Made by a program: the position numbers and the translations under genes. Positions 1-8,151 of a stretch of 64,000 bases of DNA are shown in pieces. Each line of letters opens with the position of its first letter. Positions within the stretch are counted from its first letter, which is position 1. Source of the DNA: Acinetobacter sp. LoGeW2-3 (GTDB lineage Bacteria > Pseudomonadota > Gammaproteobacteria > Pseudomonadales > Moraxellaceae); the NCBI RefSeq assembly GCF_002688565.1, contig NZ_CP024011.1, positions 2,418,001 through 2,482,000 of the forward strand, in the 5' to 3' direction. A model generated the notes under the pieces. That model was not told where the DNA came from, made no database searches, and worked only from the letters and a program-made list of their open reading frames with translations.

Positions 1-888
1 GCTAACACCACGAATCTCGGCAATTTCTTCAGAAATTTTGGCTTTAGGCAAGATACCCCCGTGCCCAGGTTTGGCACCTTGAGATAACTTGATCTCAATC
101 ATTTTTACTTCGGGAAGTTTTGCTTTTTCAACAAATTTGACTGGATCAAACTGACCATCCAGCGTTCGGCAACCAAAGTAAGCACTGCCGATTTCCCAAA
201 CCAGGTCACCCCCATTTTCCAGATGATAGGGGCTGATACTGCCTTCACCGGTGTCATGATAGAAATTACCCATTTTCGCACCCAGATTAAGCGCACGGAT
301 GGCATTGGCACTCATACTGCCAAAGCTCATCGCTGAAATATTCATAATCGAAGCACTATAAGGTTGCTTGCATTGTTCGTTACCAATGGTGATCCGGAAC
401 GTGGCTGGATCTGCAGGCTGACAAGGAATGATCGAATGGGTAACAAACTTATAATCATGATGATAGACATCAATGATCGAACCAAAAGGCTTGTCAGAAT
501 TTTCATTTTTGGCGCGTTGATAGACCAGACTGCGCTGCATACGGGAGAAAGGCAGAGCATCCTGATCGGCTTCAATGAAGTATTGACGAATTTCCGGTCG
601 GAACTCTTCAAACAGGAAACGGAAATGTCCCATGATCGGATAGTTTCTGAGAATAGAATGCCGGCGTTGCAGCACATCATAGAGCCCTACCACACTCAAT
701 ACTGCTGTGATGATCCACAGCGTATTGACCAGCGTTTGCGGCATGAAATAATAAATATAGCGGGGTGAATAGCCGATATGAAAGCCGGTAAATACCAGCG
801 CGATAAAGATGCAAAGGAACCAGATTGAATAGCGTGAAAAGAAGGTATTCAGCAGTTTATGCCGGACAAGTTGTGCTGGATTTGCCAT
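1..888 (-). CDS. FMN-binding glutamate synthase family protein (partial, N-terminal 296 residues)
   Basis: The coding region opens at ATG 888 and is still open at the left edge, so only the N-terminus is present. Two hydrophobic segments near residues 20-40 and 48-68 anchor the protein in the inner membrane. They are followed by a region resembling the FMN-binding central domain of the glutamate synthase large subunit; a stretch near the edge reads EIKLSQGAKPGHGG, typical of that family. The family is related to GltB but lacks the glutaminase domain, and its physiological substrate is not settled. It stands alone, with no small subunit visible upstream. Family assignment is good; function is inferred only from the family. 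Confidence 0.8.
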   Translation of the reverse strand, partial: MANPAQLVRHKLLNTFFSRYSIWFLCIFIALVFTGFHIGYSPRYIYYFMPQTLVNTLWIITAVLSVVGLYDVLQRRHSILRNYPIMGHFRFLFEEFRPEIRQYFIEADQDALPFSRMQRSLVYQRAKNENSDKPFGSIIDVYHHDYKFVTHSIIPCQPADPATFRITIGNEQCKQPYSASIMNISAMSFGSMSANAIRALNLGAKMGNFYHDTGEGSISPYHLENGGDLVWEIGSAYFGCRTLDGQFDPVKFVEKAKLPEVKMIEIKLSQGAKPGHGGILPKAKISEEIAEIRGVS

Positions 889-1224
889 AAAATTTTGATT
901 CCCTGTTGTTCTTATCAGACATTCAAATTCTCAAGGCTTGGTGCTTTTATACAAGAGCAAAATTGTTATTGGATTTTATAGGTTTAAGTTGGAAAATTAT
1001 TTAGGTTGAAATTTAAGCAAAATAGATATGTTTAGCAGGATAAATCCTATGCAAAAAATCTGCAAAAAGCATCGCTTCTTTTTATTTCACATGCTGGAAA
1101 AGCTGACTTAAAGTAATCTTATTCAATAACGGAGGAGAAGGTATGACGAAGAAAGCGATCCGGTTCAATACTGCAGAGCTGGCGTGCTCATGTATGTAAT
1201 GACCTTTACTATGAAACTTCCAAA

Positions 1225-1261
1225 CTGCATATATCTGGGGGAACGAGACAGATATATGCAG
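1225..1261. repeat. Perfect 13-bp inverted repeat
   Basis: CTGCATATATCTG at 1225-1237 is exactly inverted at 1249-1261, with an 11-nt spacer. It could be an RNA hairpin or a protein-binding site; nothing in the sequence decides between them. Confidence 0.6.
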
Positions 1262-1302
1262 GATCAGCAGCAGATCAACCAGAACAATGACAAAAAGAAT
1301 AT

Positions 1303-1337
1303 AAAAAATTATGAGTCCCGGGAATGGGACTTTTTTT
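1303..1337 (-). terminator. Bidirectional intrinsic terminator after the WYL regulator
   Basis: Six-base stem AGTCCC/GGGACT (1314-1319 and 1326-1331), with an A-tract on the left and a T-tract on the right, so it can stop transcription in both directions. It lies just past the stop codon of the leftward WYL gene. Confidence 0.75.
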
Positions 1338-1346
1338 ATGTCTATT

Positions 1347-2348
1347 TTATGCTTCGTCTTGCTGATATACAGCTCGAGCCACTTGCTCAGGCTCAATTTT
1401 TTGAATCTTGTTGCCAAAACTACGTAACCACCACACTAGCTGAGACGTGAAAGGGACAGTTGCACTAATGAGAGCCATGCCATTATCAAGCTTTTCAATC
1501 TGTTGATCGCGGCTAAGCTGACTTTCTTCAAAGTAGTGCGCATCTGCTTCAGGCATGTGCAGTTTCAGCAGGACATTTTCAGTCGGCTGATCGAAGTTGA
1601 CCCGGAAGCCCAAAGCACCGGATTCAATATATTCATCAATGTCAAAGTTCACTGGATGCAGAGCACGAGTATTCAATACATTGGCAGACTTGAAGCGATG
1701 CAGGGCAAAGGTTTGAATATCGGATTTGTCATGGCGGGTACATACCAGATAAATGATCGAACCTTTTTGTACCAAGGCTAATGGATTAAGAATATAGGTT
1801 TTCTCTTCGCTATTTTGCCCACGGCCCTGATAGATACATTCCAGCTGTTTATCCTGCAATAAACCTTCATAAACTGCCTGTTGTGCCTGACGGTCAACGA
1901 CTGGTGGAATTAGCGGTTGAGTCGCAGGAACGATACGAACCCGGTTAATCCACTGACGTACATTGTTTTGTGTCGACAGGCTGCGACGTGCCAGATCAAA
2001 CCAGGGGTTCATTTCCTCGATCAGGCTAGGCGGTAACAGGTGTTTCAGATGTTCCTCAACCATCATAAAGGTTACTGCCTGTGAACTGGTCATATGAGGC
2101 AAACTTTGAATCGGGGCATCGGAACGCCAGCGCCAGCCCTGAGGAATGGTCTTGCTGCTTTCAATTGGAAATCGCTGTGCAATCTGGTTCAGGTCACGCT
2201 GAATAGTTCGCAAACTGATTTCTACACCTTCACGTTCCAGGATTTCCTGCAATTCGCGAGTGCCCATCCATTTTCCGGTCGTCAGGCGCGATAAAATCTG
2301 CCATTGGCGATAAAGGCTATTCGAAGTTTCTTTTTCTTGTCCGGTCAT
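1347..2348 (-). CDS. WYL-domain transcriptional regulator
   Basis: 333 residues. An N-terminal winged helix-turn-helix (about 15-75; includes SLRTIQRDLNQI, the DeoR-like recognition helix) is followed by a WYL domain (about 150-215; the signature reads IYL here) and a C-terminal WCX-like region. Proteins of this build sense nucleic-acid or nucleotide ligands through the WYL fold and control DNA-damage, defence or stress genes. The gene is divergent from the Anbu peptidase operon with about 230 bp between the starts, so it may regulate that operon; this is inferred from position. The start at ATG 2348 agrees with the beginning of the HTH region. Confidence 0.85.
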   Translation of the reverse strand: MTGQEKETSNSLYRQWQILSRLTTGKWMGTRELQEILEREGVEISLRTIQRDLNQIAQRFPIESSKTIPQGWRWRSDAPIQSLPHMTSSQAVTFMMVEEHLKHLLPPSLIEEMNPWFDLARRSLSTQNNVRQWINRVRIVPATQPLIPPVVDRQAQQAVYEGLLQDKQLECIYQGRGQNSEEKTYILNPLALVQKGSIIYLVCTRHDKSDIQTFALHRFKSANVLNTRALHPVNFDIDEYIESGALGFRVNFDQPTENVLLKLHMPEADAHYFEESQLSRDQQIEKLDNGMALISATVPFTSQLVWWLRSFGNKIQKIEPEQVARAVYQQDEA

Positions 2349-2581
2349 AAGCTGAAATCAGGATCTGTAAATTGAGAAAAAATCATTAACACAATAAAAA
2401 AACTCTATTTTTTTCGCAAGTATTTTACGTAATCGAGAATAGCAGAATAAATACATATTGGTGCAAAAATGCCATTGAGTCACTGGTGAATAAAGGGATT
2501 AATGGTAAGTACAAAAATACCGCATGGCATGGATATTGCTTTGTTTAATATACAATTTGATTACAATACGACGAGGTTTGT

Positions 2582-4141
2582 ATGCTAAAAGAAACCCAGG
2601 ATACAAATGTCACAACGACTATAGAAAATTTTTCAACAACGGCGATTAGTACCAATATTTCAGAAGCGAAGGATGCGGTAGCAATTCAAACAGCTAAACC
2701 ACTACAAGTGCTACAGCAGATGTCATCTAAATTTTTTAATGAAATGCGTGATGACCAGAATATGAATGGTCAGGCTGGACAGAAAATCGAAGAGTGGTTG
2801 TCGAAACACACTTTAGATGAGCTTAACGCGTTAAATAAAGCAGCGAAAGAACATTTTCTTTATGAAGGAATTACCTTCACGGTTTACGGTGATGAAGAAG
2901 GCACCGAACGTACCATTCCTTTTGACATCATTCCACGTGTAATTGCACGCAAGCAATGGAATATGGTGGCACTTGGCTGTGAACAGCGTGTTAAAGCACT
3001 AAATCTGTTTTTGCATGATATCTATCATCAGCAGGATATTCTGAAAGCAGGGATTGTGCCTGAACTGCAAGTGCTCACCCATGAGGCTTATCAGCCACAT
3101 ATGTATCAGCATAGCCTAAAAGGCGGAATCTACAGCCAGATTAGCGGCGTAGATATCATTCGCGATTCGAAAGGTGAATTCTATGTACTGGAAGATAACC
3201 TGAGAACACCTTCAGGCGTGTCTTACATGCTGGAAAGTCGCAAGATTAGTGAAAAGCTGATGCCAGGTCTGTTTGAACAGACACCTATTGCCGGTGTAGA
3301 ACAATACCCACATTTACTCAGAGAAATTCTGGCAGAAAACTCAGCTATCGATAATCCATTTATTGTGGTGCTAACTCCGGGTCGCTTCAATAGCGCTTAC
3401 TATGAACATGCTTTCTTGGCAAGGGAAATGGATGTGCCTTTGGTGACATCACGTGATCTTTATGTAGAGAACGCGAAAGTTTATGTAAAAACGATTCGTG
3501 GTCGTCAGCAGGTGGATGTTATTTATAGACGTGTCGATGATGCCTATCTCGATCCGCTTTGCTTTAAACCTGATAGTACCCTTGGCGTACCAGGCTTAAT
3601 GTCTGCCTATTTGCAGAATAATGTTGTCATTGCCAATGCGCCAGGAACCGGTGTGGCAGATGACAAATCCATCTATCCTTATGTAGATAAGATGATCAAT
3701 TTCTATCTTGGTGAACAACCCATTCTGAAGAATGTTCCAACCTACCAATGCCGTGAAGCTGAAGATCTCAGTTATGTATTGGCGCATCTTGACCAGCTGG
3801 TTGTAAAAGAAGCCCAAGGTTCAGGTGGCTACGGCATGCTGATCGGTCCACAGGCGTCTAGACAGCAGATTGAAACCTTTAGAGAGAAAATCATGGCTGC
3901 GCCACATTTATATATTGCCCAACCAACGCTGGATCTTTCCGTTAGTCCAACCATGACCAATTATGGCATTGCAGAACGCCATATTGATTTGCGTCCATTT
4001 GTACTCAGCTCGCCTTACCGTACTGAAATCGTACCAGGTGGCTTAACACGTGTGGCAATGCAAGCAGGTTCGCTGGTGGTAAATTCCTCTCAGGGCGGTG
4101 GCATCAAGGACACCTGGATTGTCGATAACCTCCATTCATAA
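2582..4141 (+). CDS. Circularly permuted ATP-grasp protein (COG2308)
   Basis: 519 residues. The sequence matches the circularly permuted ATP-grasp proteins regularly encoded beside alpha-E proteins: a region around DIIRDSKGEFYVLEDNLRTP carries acidic metal- and nucleotide-binding residues, and a glycine-rich stretch near residue 415 (KEAQGSGGYGML) fits the ATP-grasp loop. The family is predicted to form a peptide-like bond using ATP, but the substrate is unknown. The first about 75 residues are poorly conserved in character and Thr/Ser/Gln rich. It is the first gene of the four-gene Anbu cluster, 23 bp before the alpha-E gene. Start ATG 2582 is preceded by ACGAGG. Confidence 0.88.
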   Translation: MLKETQDTNVTTTIENFSTTAISTNISEAKDAVAIQTAKPLQVLQQMSSKFFNEMRDDQNMNGQAGQKIEEWLSKHTLDELNALNKAAKEHFLYEGITFTVYGDEEGTERTIPFDIIPRVIARKQWNMVALGCEQRVKALNLFLHDIYHQQDILKAGIVPELQVLTHEAYQPHMYQHSLKGGIYSQISGVDIIRDSKGEFYVLEDNLRTPSGVSYMLESRKISEKLMPGLFEQTPIAGVEQYPHLLREILAENSAIDNPFIVVLTPGRFNSAYYEHAFLAREMDVPLVTSRDLYVENAKVYVKTIRGRQQVDVIYRRVDDAYLDPLCFKPDSTLGVPGLMSAYLQNNVVIANAPGTGVADDKSIYPYVDKMINFYLGEQPILKNVPTYQCREAEDLSYVLAHLDQLVVKEAQGSGGYGMLIGPQASRQQIETFREKIMAAPHLYIAQPTLDLSVSPTMTNYGIAERHIDLRPFVLSSPYRTEIVPGGLTRVAMQAGSLVVNSSQGGGIKDTWIVDNLHS

Positions 4142-4164
4142 AAATAGCAAAGAAGGAATTCAAA

Positions 4165-4767
4165 ATGCTTTTACTTAATTCCAATGCGCAGTATATTTTT
4201 TGGTTGGGTCGTTACTTATCAAGAACGCAGTTTTTATGTGCCCATTTTCCATTCTTAGAAGATGATGCAGCAGTTGCCTATGCGCATGCATTCTGCCTGC
4301 CAGCCTTTGATGCCAGTTCATTGAATGAAATGGTGCTGGATCAGGCTCAGCCATATTCATTCCATCAGCAGTTTAAAGTGGCTCGTGACAATATTCAGGA
4401 GTTACGCGGTGTGCTGTCTGCCAAAGCCTATGCAGAACTGAATCATCTGATTCGTACTGCCGACCAGAATGCGGGTTATATCTGTGATGTAGTCACAGAT
4501 TGTCAGGATATTCTGGAAGGTGAATCTCCAGATGTGTTCCTGTTCTTTAGCTTAGGTCAATGTCTGGAAAAGCTCGATCAAGAGTTGCGCCTAGGTGAAG
4601 ATACCGCCACTACAATTGCAAAAGTTGATTATGTGATTGACACTCTGGTGGAGATGGGCTGGTCTGATCTGGATGAATACTGGAATCAGCTACGTGAAAA
4701 TACGGATCTGAATAATTTCTATCAGTTCAGTGATTATATTCATCACATGTTTGAGATTAATGTATGA
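4165..4767 (+). CDS. Alpha-E domain protein (DUF403, COG2307), short form
   Basis: 200 residues, mostly predicted helix. The opening NAQYIFWLGRYLSRTQ corresponds to the conserved start of alpha-E proteins (usually N-A-x-x-x-W-x-G-R-Y-x-E-R). Members are normally about 300 residues, so this is a shortened form. Function is unknown; the genes almost always accompany the ATP-grasp and transglutaminase genes found on either side here. A good AAGGA ribosome-binding site precedes ATG 4165. The stop overlaps the next start by 4 nt, indicating translational coupling. Confidence 0.82.
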   Translation: MLLLNSNAQYIFWLGRYLSRTQFLCAHFPFLEDDAAVAYAHAFCLPAFDASSLNEMVLDQAQPYSFHQQFKVARDNIQELRGVLSAKAYAELNHLIRTADQNAGYICDVVTDCQDILEGESPDVFLFFSLGQCLEKLDQELRLGEDTATTIAKVDYVIDTLVEMGWSDLDEYWNQLRENTDLNNFYQFSDYIHHMFEINV

Positions 4768-5546
4768 AGTTGATGGTGAATCACCAAACACACTATAACT
4801 ATACCGAGACGGTCACCAGCAGTATTCAGTACATTAAGATGATGCCTTCCACTAATGTACATCAGCAGGTGCATTCTTGGGATATCAGTGTGCCGGGCAG
4901 TCGTGAGTTAAGTCGGGATGCTTTTCACAATCTGTGGATTACCAGTACCCAGCGTACGCCTTACCAGCATTTAAGCATTATGGCGCAAGGCATTGTCGAG
5001 TTAAATCCGCTGAATCATGATCATGGGATGAATGACCAGATCAATCCAAACCTGTTTTTGCAACCAACTTCAACTACTCAGTGTAATGAGGAAATGAAGG
5101 ACTTTGTAAAACAGTATGTGCCAGTTCCAACGCGTCTAAATCTGATCGCATTGGCTCAGGCTGTATTGGAGCATGTACCGTATATCACCAATAGTAGCTC
5201 TGTGCATGGATCAGCCATTGACGCTTTTGAGGCAAAACAGGGCGTTTGCCAGGATCATGCGCATATTTTCATTGCGATGTGTAAGTATCTTGGCTTACCG
5301 GCACGTTATGTTTCAGGTTATCTGTTTGCACAAAATACCTCTCACTTGGCCAGTCATGCCTGGGCAGAGGTATTTATTGACCAGGCTTGGTATTGCTTTG
5401 ATGTAAGTAATCAGTTATTTGTACCTAGTGCACATATTTATGTTGCTATTGGGCGTGACTATTGGGACGTTGCGCCGGTACGTGGGGTAAGAGAAAAGGG
5501 CGGAGTGGAATCAATGTACTCCATCGTCCAGGTTCTAAGTTGTTAG
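4764..5546 (+). CDS. Transglutaminase-like cysteine peptidase family protein
   Basis: 260 residues. An N-terminal beta-rich transglutaminase-associated domain (about 1-100) is followed by the transglutaminase core. The catalytic triad is visible as Cys162 (in GVCQDHAHI), His198 (in SHAWAEVF) and Asp213 (in FDVSN). No signal peptide is seen, so it is cytoplasmic. The four-gene neighbourhood suggests a peptide-modifying or peptide-cleaving pathway together with the ATP-grasp enzyme and the Anbu peptidase. The ATG overlaps the preceding gene by 4 nt. Confidence 0.9.
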   Translation: MKLMVNHQTHYNYTETVTSSIQYIKMMPSTNVHQQVHSWDISVPGSRELSRDAFHNLWITSTQRTPYQHLSIMAQGIVELNPLNHDHGMNDQINPNLFLQPTSTTQCNEEMKDFVKQYVPVPTRLNLIALAQAVLEHVPYITNSSSVHGSAIDAFEAKQGVCQDHAHIFIAMCKYLGLPARYVSGYLFAQNTSHLASHAWAEVFIDQAWYCFDVSNQLFVPSAHIYVAIGRDYWDVAPVRGVREKGGVESMYSIVQVLSC

Positions 5547-5558
5547 TAAGGACAAAAA

Positions 5559-6293
5559 ATGACTTATTGTTGTGCGCTCCGTTTGGAGCAGGGGATGGTG
5601 TTCATTAGCGACACACGGACAAATGCGGGTGTCGATCACATCTCGGTGTTTCGCAAGTTGTATACCTTTGGTATTCCGGGTGAGCGCGTCATTGTTATTC
5701 AGGCATCAGGAAATCTGGCCACGACACAGGCAGTAATCGGGCATATTAAAAATCAACTGGAGTTGAATCAGGAACCAAATATTCTGACTTTACATACCAT
5801 GTTTGAAGTGGCTGAACTGGTCGGCCATACCTTGAAGCATGTCATTGAAAGTGTCACTTCAGATACCATGGAACAGAGTAATTATTATTGCAGTTTGTTG
5901 GTCGGTGGGCAGATTGCCGGACAGGATATGCAGCTTTATCACATCTATCCGCAAGGTAACTTTATTTGTGCAACCAGCGATACGCCGTATTTCCAGATTG
6001 GGGAAAGTAAATATGGCAAGCCGATTCTGGATCGTGCACTCAGCTATGACATGCCGCTAGATGAAGCACTGCGATGCTCGCTGATTTCTTTTGCGTCTAC
6101 CTTACGTTCTAATGTTTCTGTGGGAATGCCTTTAGATGTACTGGTCTACAATAAGGACTCATTTGAAATTCCGGCAGGTAAGCGTATTCAGGAGGATGAT
6201 GAATACTTTACCAAAATTAGCAAACAATGGTCGGATACATTGAAGAAAGGTTTGCAAGAATTACCTAAGCCAACTTTAGATTATTTTCAATAA
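5559..6293 (+). CDS. Anbu-type proteasome-like peptidase (COG3484)
   Basis: 244 residues, an Ntn-hydrolase of the 20S proteasome/HslV superfamily. The protein begins Met-Thr, so removal of Met alone exposes Thr1, the expected catalytic nucleophile; there is no propeptide. The opening (TYCCALRLEQGMVFISDTRT) has the conserved beta-strand and Asp/Arg pattern of Anbu. Anbu is described as an ancestral beta-subunit homologue that assembles into open rings; its substrate is not established. It is the last gene of the four-gene cluster, 12 bp after the transglutaminase gene, with AAGGA before the start. No ATPase partner such as HslU is encoded nearby. Confidence 0.9.
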   Translation: MTYCCALRLEQGMVFISDTRTNAGVDHISVFRKLYTFGIPGERVIVIQASGNLATTQAVIGHIKNQLELNQEPNILTLHTMFEVAELVGHTLKHVIESVTSDTMEQSNYYCSLLVGGQIAGQDMQLYHIYPQGNFICATSDTPYFQIGESKYGKPILDRALSYDMPLDEALRCSLISFASTLRSNVSVGMPLDVLVYNKDSFEIPAGKRIQEDDEYFTKISKQWSDTLKKGLQELPKPTLDYFQ

Positions 6294-6367
6294 AACTATC
6301 TATCTGATTGATATCCCGTTACAGTGGTCGTGCTACATTTAAGAAAACTTAAATAACAGAGGTTAGC

Positions 6368-6787
6368 ATGCATCATTTTTGTTATGCCAGCCAGAGTACC
6401 TCTGCTAAGTCGAATTTGCTCGATGACTTAACGGATATTCTGGCCGAGGCTCGAGATTTTAATCATCATCATGGTATTACCGGGGTGTTGTATTTTGCAG
6501 ATGGCTATTTCTTTCAATGCCTTGAAGGAAAATTAGAACATCTGAATGTATTGTTTGAAAAGCTGAGCAAAGATCCACGGCATGAGAATATCAAACGTTT
6601 TGAAATGCGTCCGCTGGAGCAGATTAATTTTGCCGGCTGGTCGATGAAGTATATTTCACGACGTGATGAAATCCGGGATTTCTGCACCAGCATGGGCTTT
6701 GAGGAATTTACGCCACATAGTTTTGAACAAGTTCATGTAGATGCACTTTTAGAACAGTTGCGCTCACAGGATGAAGAAGCAGCTTAA
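6368..6787 (+). CDS. BLUF-domain blue-light sensor protein
   Basis: 139 residues, essentially a single BLUF domain with a short helical tail, the size class of Acinetobacter BlsA. The flavin-site residues are visible: Tyr6 (in HFCYAS), Asn32 (in FNHHHGITG), Gln50 (in FFQCLEG), and Trp91/Met93 (in GWSMKY). BLUF proteins bind FAD and switch on blue light through Tyr and Gln; single-domain forms act by binding partner proteins. No output domain is attached. AGAGG precedes the ATG, and a strong terminator lies 17 nt after the stop. It is not close enough to the Anbu operon to assume co-transcription. Partner and output are unknown. Confidence 0.92.
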   Translation: MHHFCYASQSTSAKSNLLDDLTDILAEARDFNHHHGITGVLYFADGYFFQCLEGKLEHLNVLFEKLSKDPRHENIKRFEMRPLEQINFAGWSMKYISRRDEIRDFCTSMGFEEFTPHSFEQVHVDALLEQLRSQDEEAA

Positions 6788-6804
6788 AGTAAAAAATCCC
6801 ATAA

Positions 6805-6830
6805 AAAAGCCCGTTTAAAAACGGGCTTTT
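6805..6830. terminator. Shared terminator between the BLUF gene and alr
   Basis: A 12-bp perfect stem AAAAGCCCGTTT/AAACGGGCTTTT with a minimal loop. A- and T-tracts on both sides let it serve the two convergent genes. Confidence 0.92.
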
Positions 6831-6850
6831 TTATTCTCGGAATTAATTAT

Positions 6851-7921
6851 TTAAACCAGTTTACGCACTGGACGTGCAGACATACGACATAGCAATTCAT
6901 AACCGATGGTGCCATTGGCTTCAGCAACATCATCAACCAGACGGGTTTTACCCCATAGTTCGACTTCAGTGCCCAGCTGCAGATTTAGATCTGTTGCATC
7001 AATGGCGATCATATCCATCGCCACACGGCCAATCACACGTGTTTGCTGGCCATTAATTGCCACATAGTTCTGTTTCGGGAAGGCACGTGGATAACCATCA
7101 CCATAGCCAATTGAAACAATAGCTAAAGTCATGTCTTGATCCGCTGTGAAAGTCGAACCATAACCGACATGCTCACCGGCTTTAATATCATTTAATGCAA
7201 TCACTTCAGCAGTAAAAGTCATCACAGGTTTGATATCTAGGTCATGCACGGTTTTGTTAGCAAATGGGGTTGCACCGTAAAGCATGATGCCCGGACGAAC
7301 AAAGTCAAAATGCAATTCTGGATATTTATAGATTGCCGCTGAGTTACAGCAAGAACCCATTAAAGGTGCACAGTCATTTTTCACTTCAAGGAACTGCTGG
7401 ATTTGCTGTTCATTGAGCGGATGGTCAGCATCGGCATTGGCAAAGTGCATCGCAAGGACACAAGTAAAACCTTCAGCTTTGAGTTGATTGATCACATCTT
7501 TAATTACATCAATTTTAAAGCCCAGACGGTTCATGCCGCTGTTCAGTTTTACCCAGACTTTTAGGCCCTTTGCAATATAGGCATCTTTATTCGCAAGTAA
7601 CCAGTCGAGTTGTGCCTGATGATGCACGATCACTTCAACATTCTGGTCAATCACCACCTGCATTTCATCAGCACAGAATACGCCTTCAATCAAGGTGATT
7701 GGTTGCTGATAACCAAGCTCACGAATTTCTAGGGCTTCCTGAAGGCAGGCGACACCAAAGGCATCGCTATCTTTTAAGGCTGCTAAGCAGTCTTTAACTC
7801 CATGTCCGTAAGCATTGGCTTTGACCATGCTGACGATTTTAGCGGTTGGGGCAAGTTGTTTGACACGGTTTAAATTATATTGCAGTGCTGCACTGTCAAT
7901 ATAAACTGTTGCTTGGCGCAC
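6851..7921 (-). CDS. alr: Alanine racemase
   Basis: 356 residues from the GTG at 7921, close to the usual about 360. It interconverts L- and D-alanine with PLP for peptidoglycan precursors. The PLP lysine is Lys34 in MVKANAYGHG; the second catalytic residue, a Tyr, lies in HVGYGSTF about residue 255. The open frame extends 16 codons upstream to an ATG, but the GTG is preferred: AGGAG lies 8 nt upstream and the protein then begins directly with the first beta-strand (RQATVYID). The gene sits downstream of dnaB in the same direction, separated by a terminator. Confidence 0.95.
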   Translation of the reverse strand: MRQATVYIDSAALQYNLNRVKQLAPTAKIVSMVKANAYGHGVKDCLAALKDSDAFGVACLQEALEIRELGYQQPITLIEGVFCADEMQVVIDQNVEVIVHHQAQLDWLLANKDAYIAKGLKVWVKLNSGMNRLGFKIDVIKDVINQLKAEGFTCVLAMHFANADADHPLNEQQIQQFLEVKNDCAPLMGSCCNSAAIYKYPELHFDFVRPGIMLYGATPFANKTVHDLDIKPVMTFTAEVIALNDIKAGEHVGYGSTFTADQDMTLAIVSIGYGDGYPRAFPKQNYVAINGQQTRVIGRVAMDMIAIDATDLNLQLGTEVELWGKTRLVDDVAEANGTIGYELLCRMSARPVRKLV

Positions 7922-8100
7922 CCTAGATACTCCTGCGGGATGACAAAAATAATATCGTGTGGAATACACAAAAGAGGGAGAGAAATAACTTAATCGTTAA
8001 AACAAAATCGGTCATTTCAAAATTGCCAATATTGTATTCCTATCTACCGTAAATGGACATGCTGATTTGTACAATTTCGCTTAAACCTTTGCTCAGCAAT

Positions 8101-8128
8101 AAAAAAGAGACCATTTCGGCCTCTTTTT
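8101..8128 (-). terminator. Terminator after dnaB
   Basis: AAAAGAG...CTCTTTT stem with one internal mismatch and flanking A/T tracts, located 24 nt past the dnaB stop on the minus strand. Confidence 0.8.
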
Positions 8129-8151
8129 AGAATCAGATCAAAGCGAGATGC

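Larger units (their letters stand above)
889..1346. other. Intergenic region with inverted repeat, terminator and possible short peptide
   Basis: No convincing gene of normal size lies here. It holds the promoter region of the leftward glutamate-synthase-like gene, a perfect 13-bp inverted repeat (1225-1261) and a bidirectional terminator (1303-1337). An 18-codon frame at 1143-1199 on the plus strand is preceded by a strong AGGAG, but is too short to call. Confidence 0.6.

Noticed and set aside
1082..1417. Minus-strand frame of 111 codons with one hydrophobic helix
   Set aside because: It starts inside the WYL gene, reads through that gene's terminator and has no ribosome-binding site; the hydrophobic stretch is explained by AT-rich terminator DNA.
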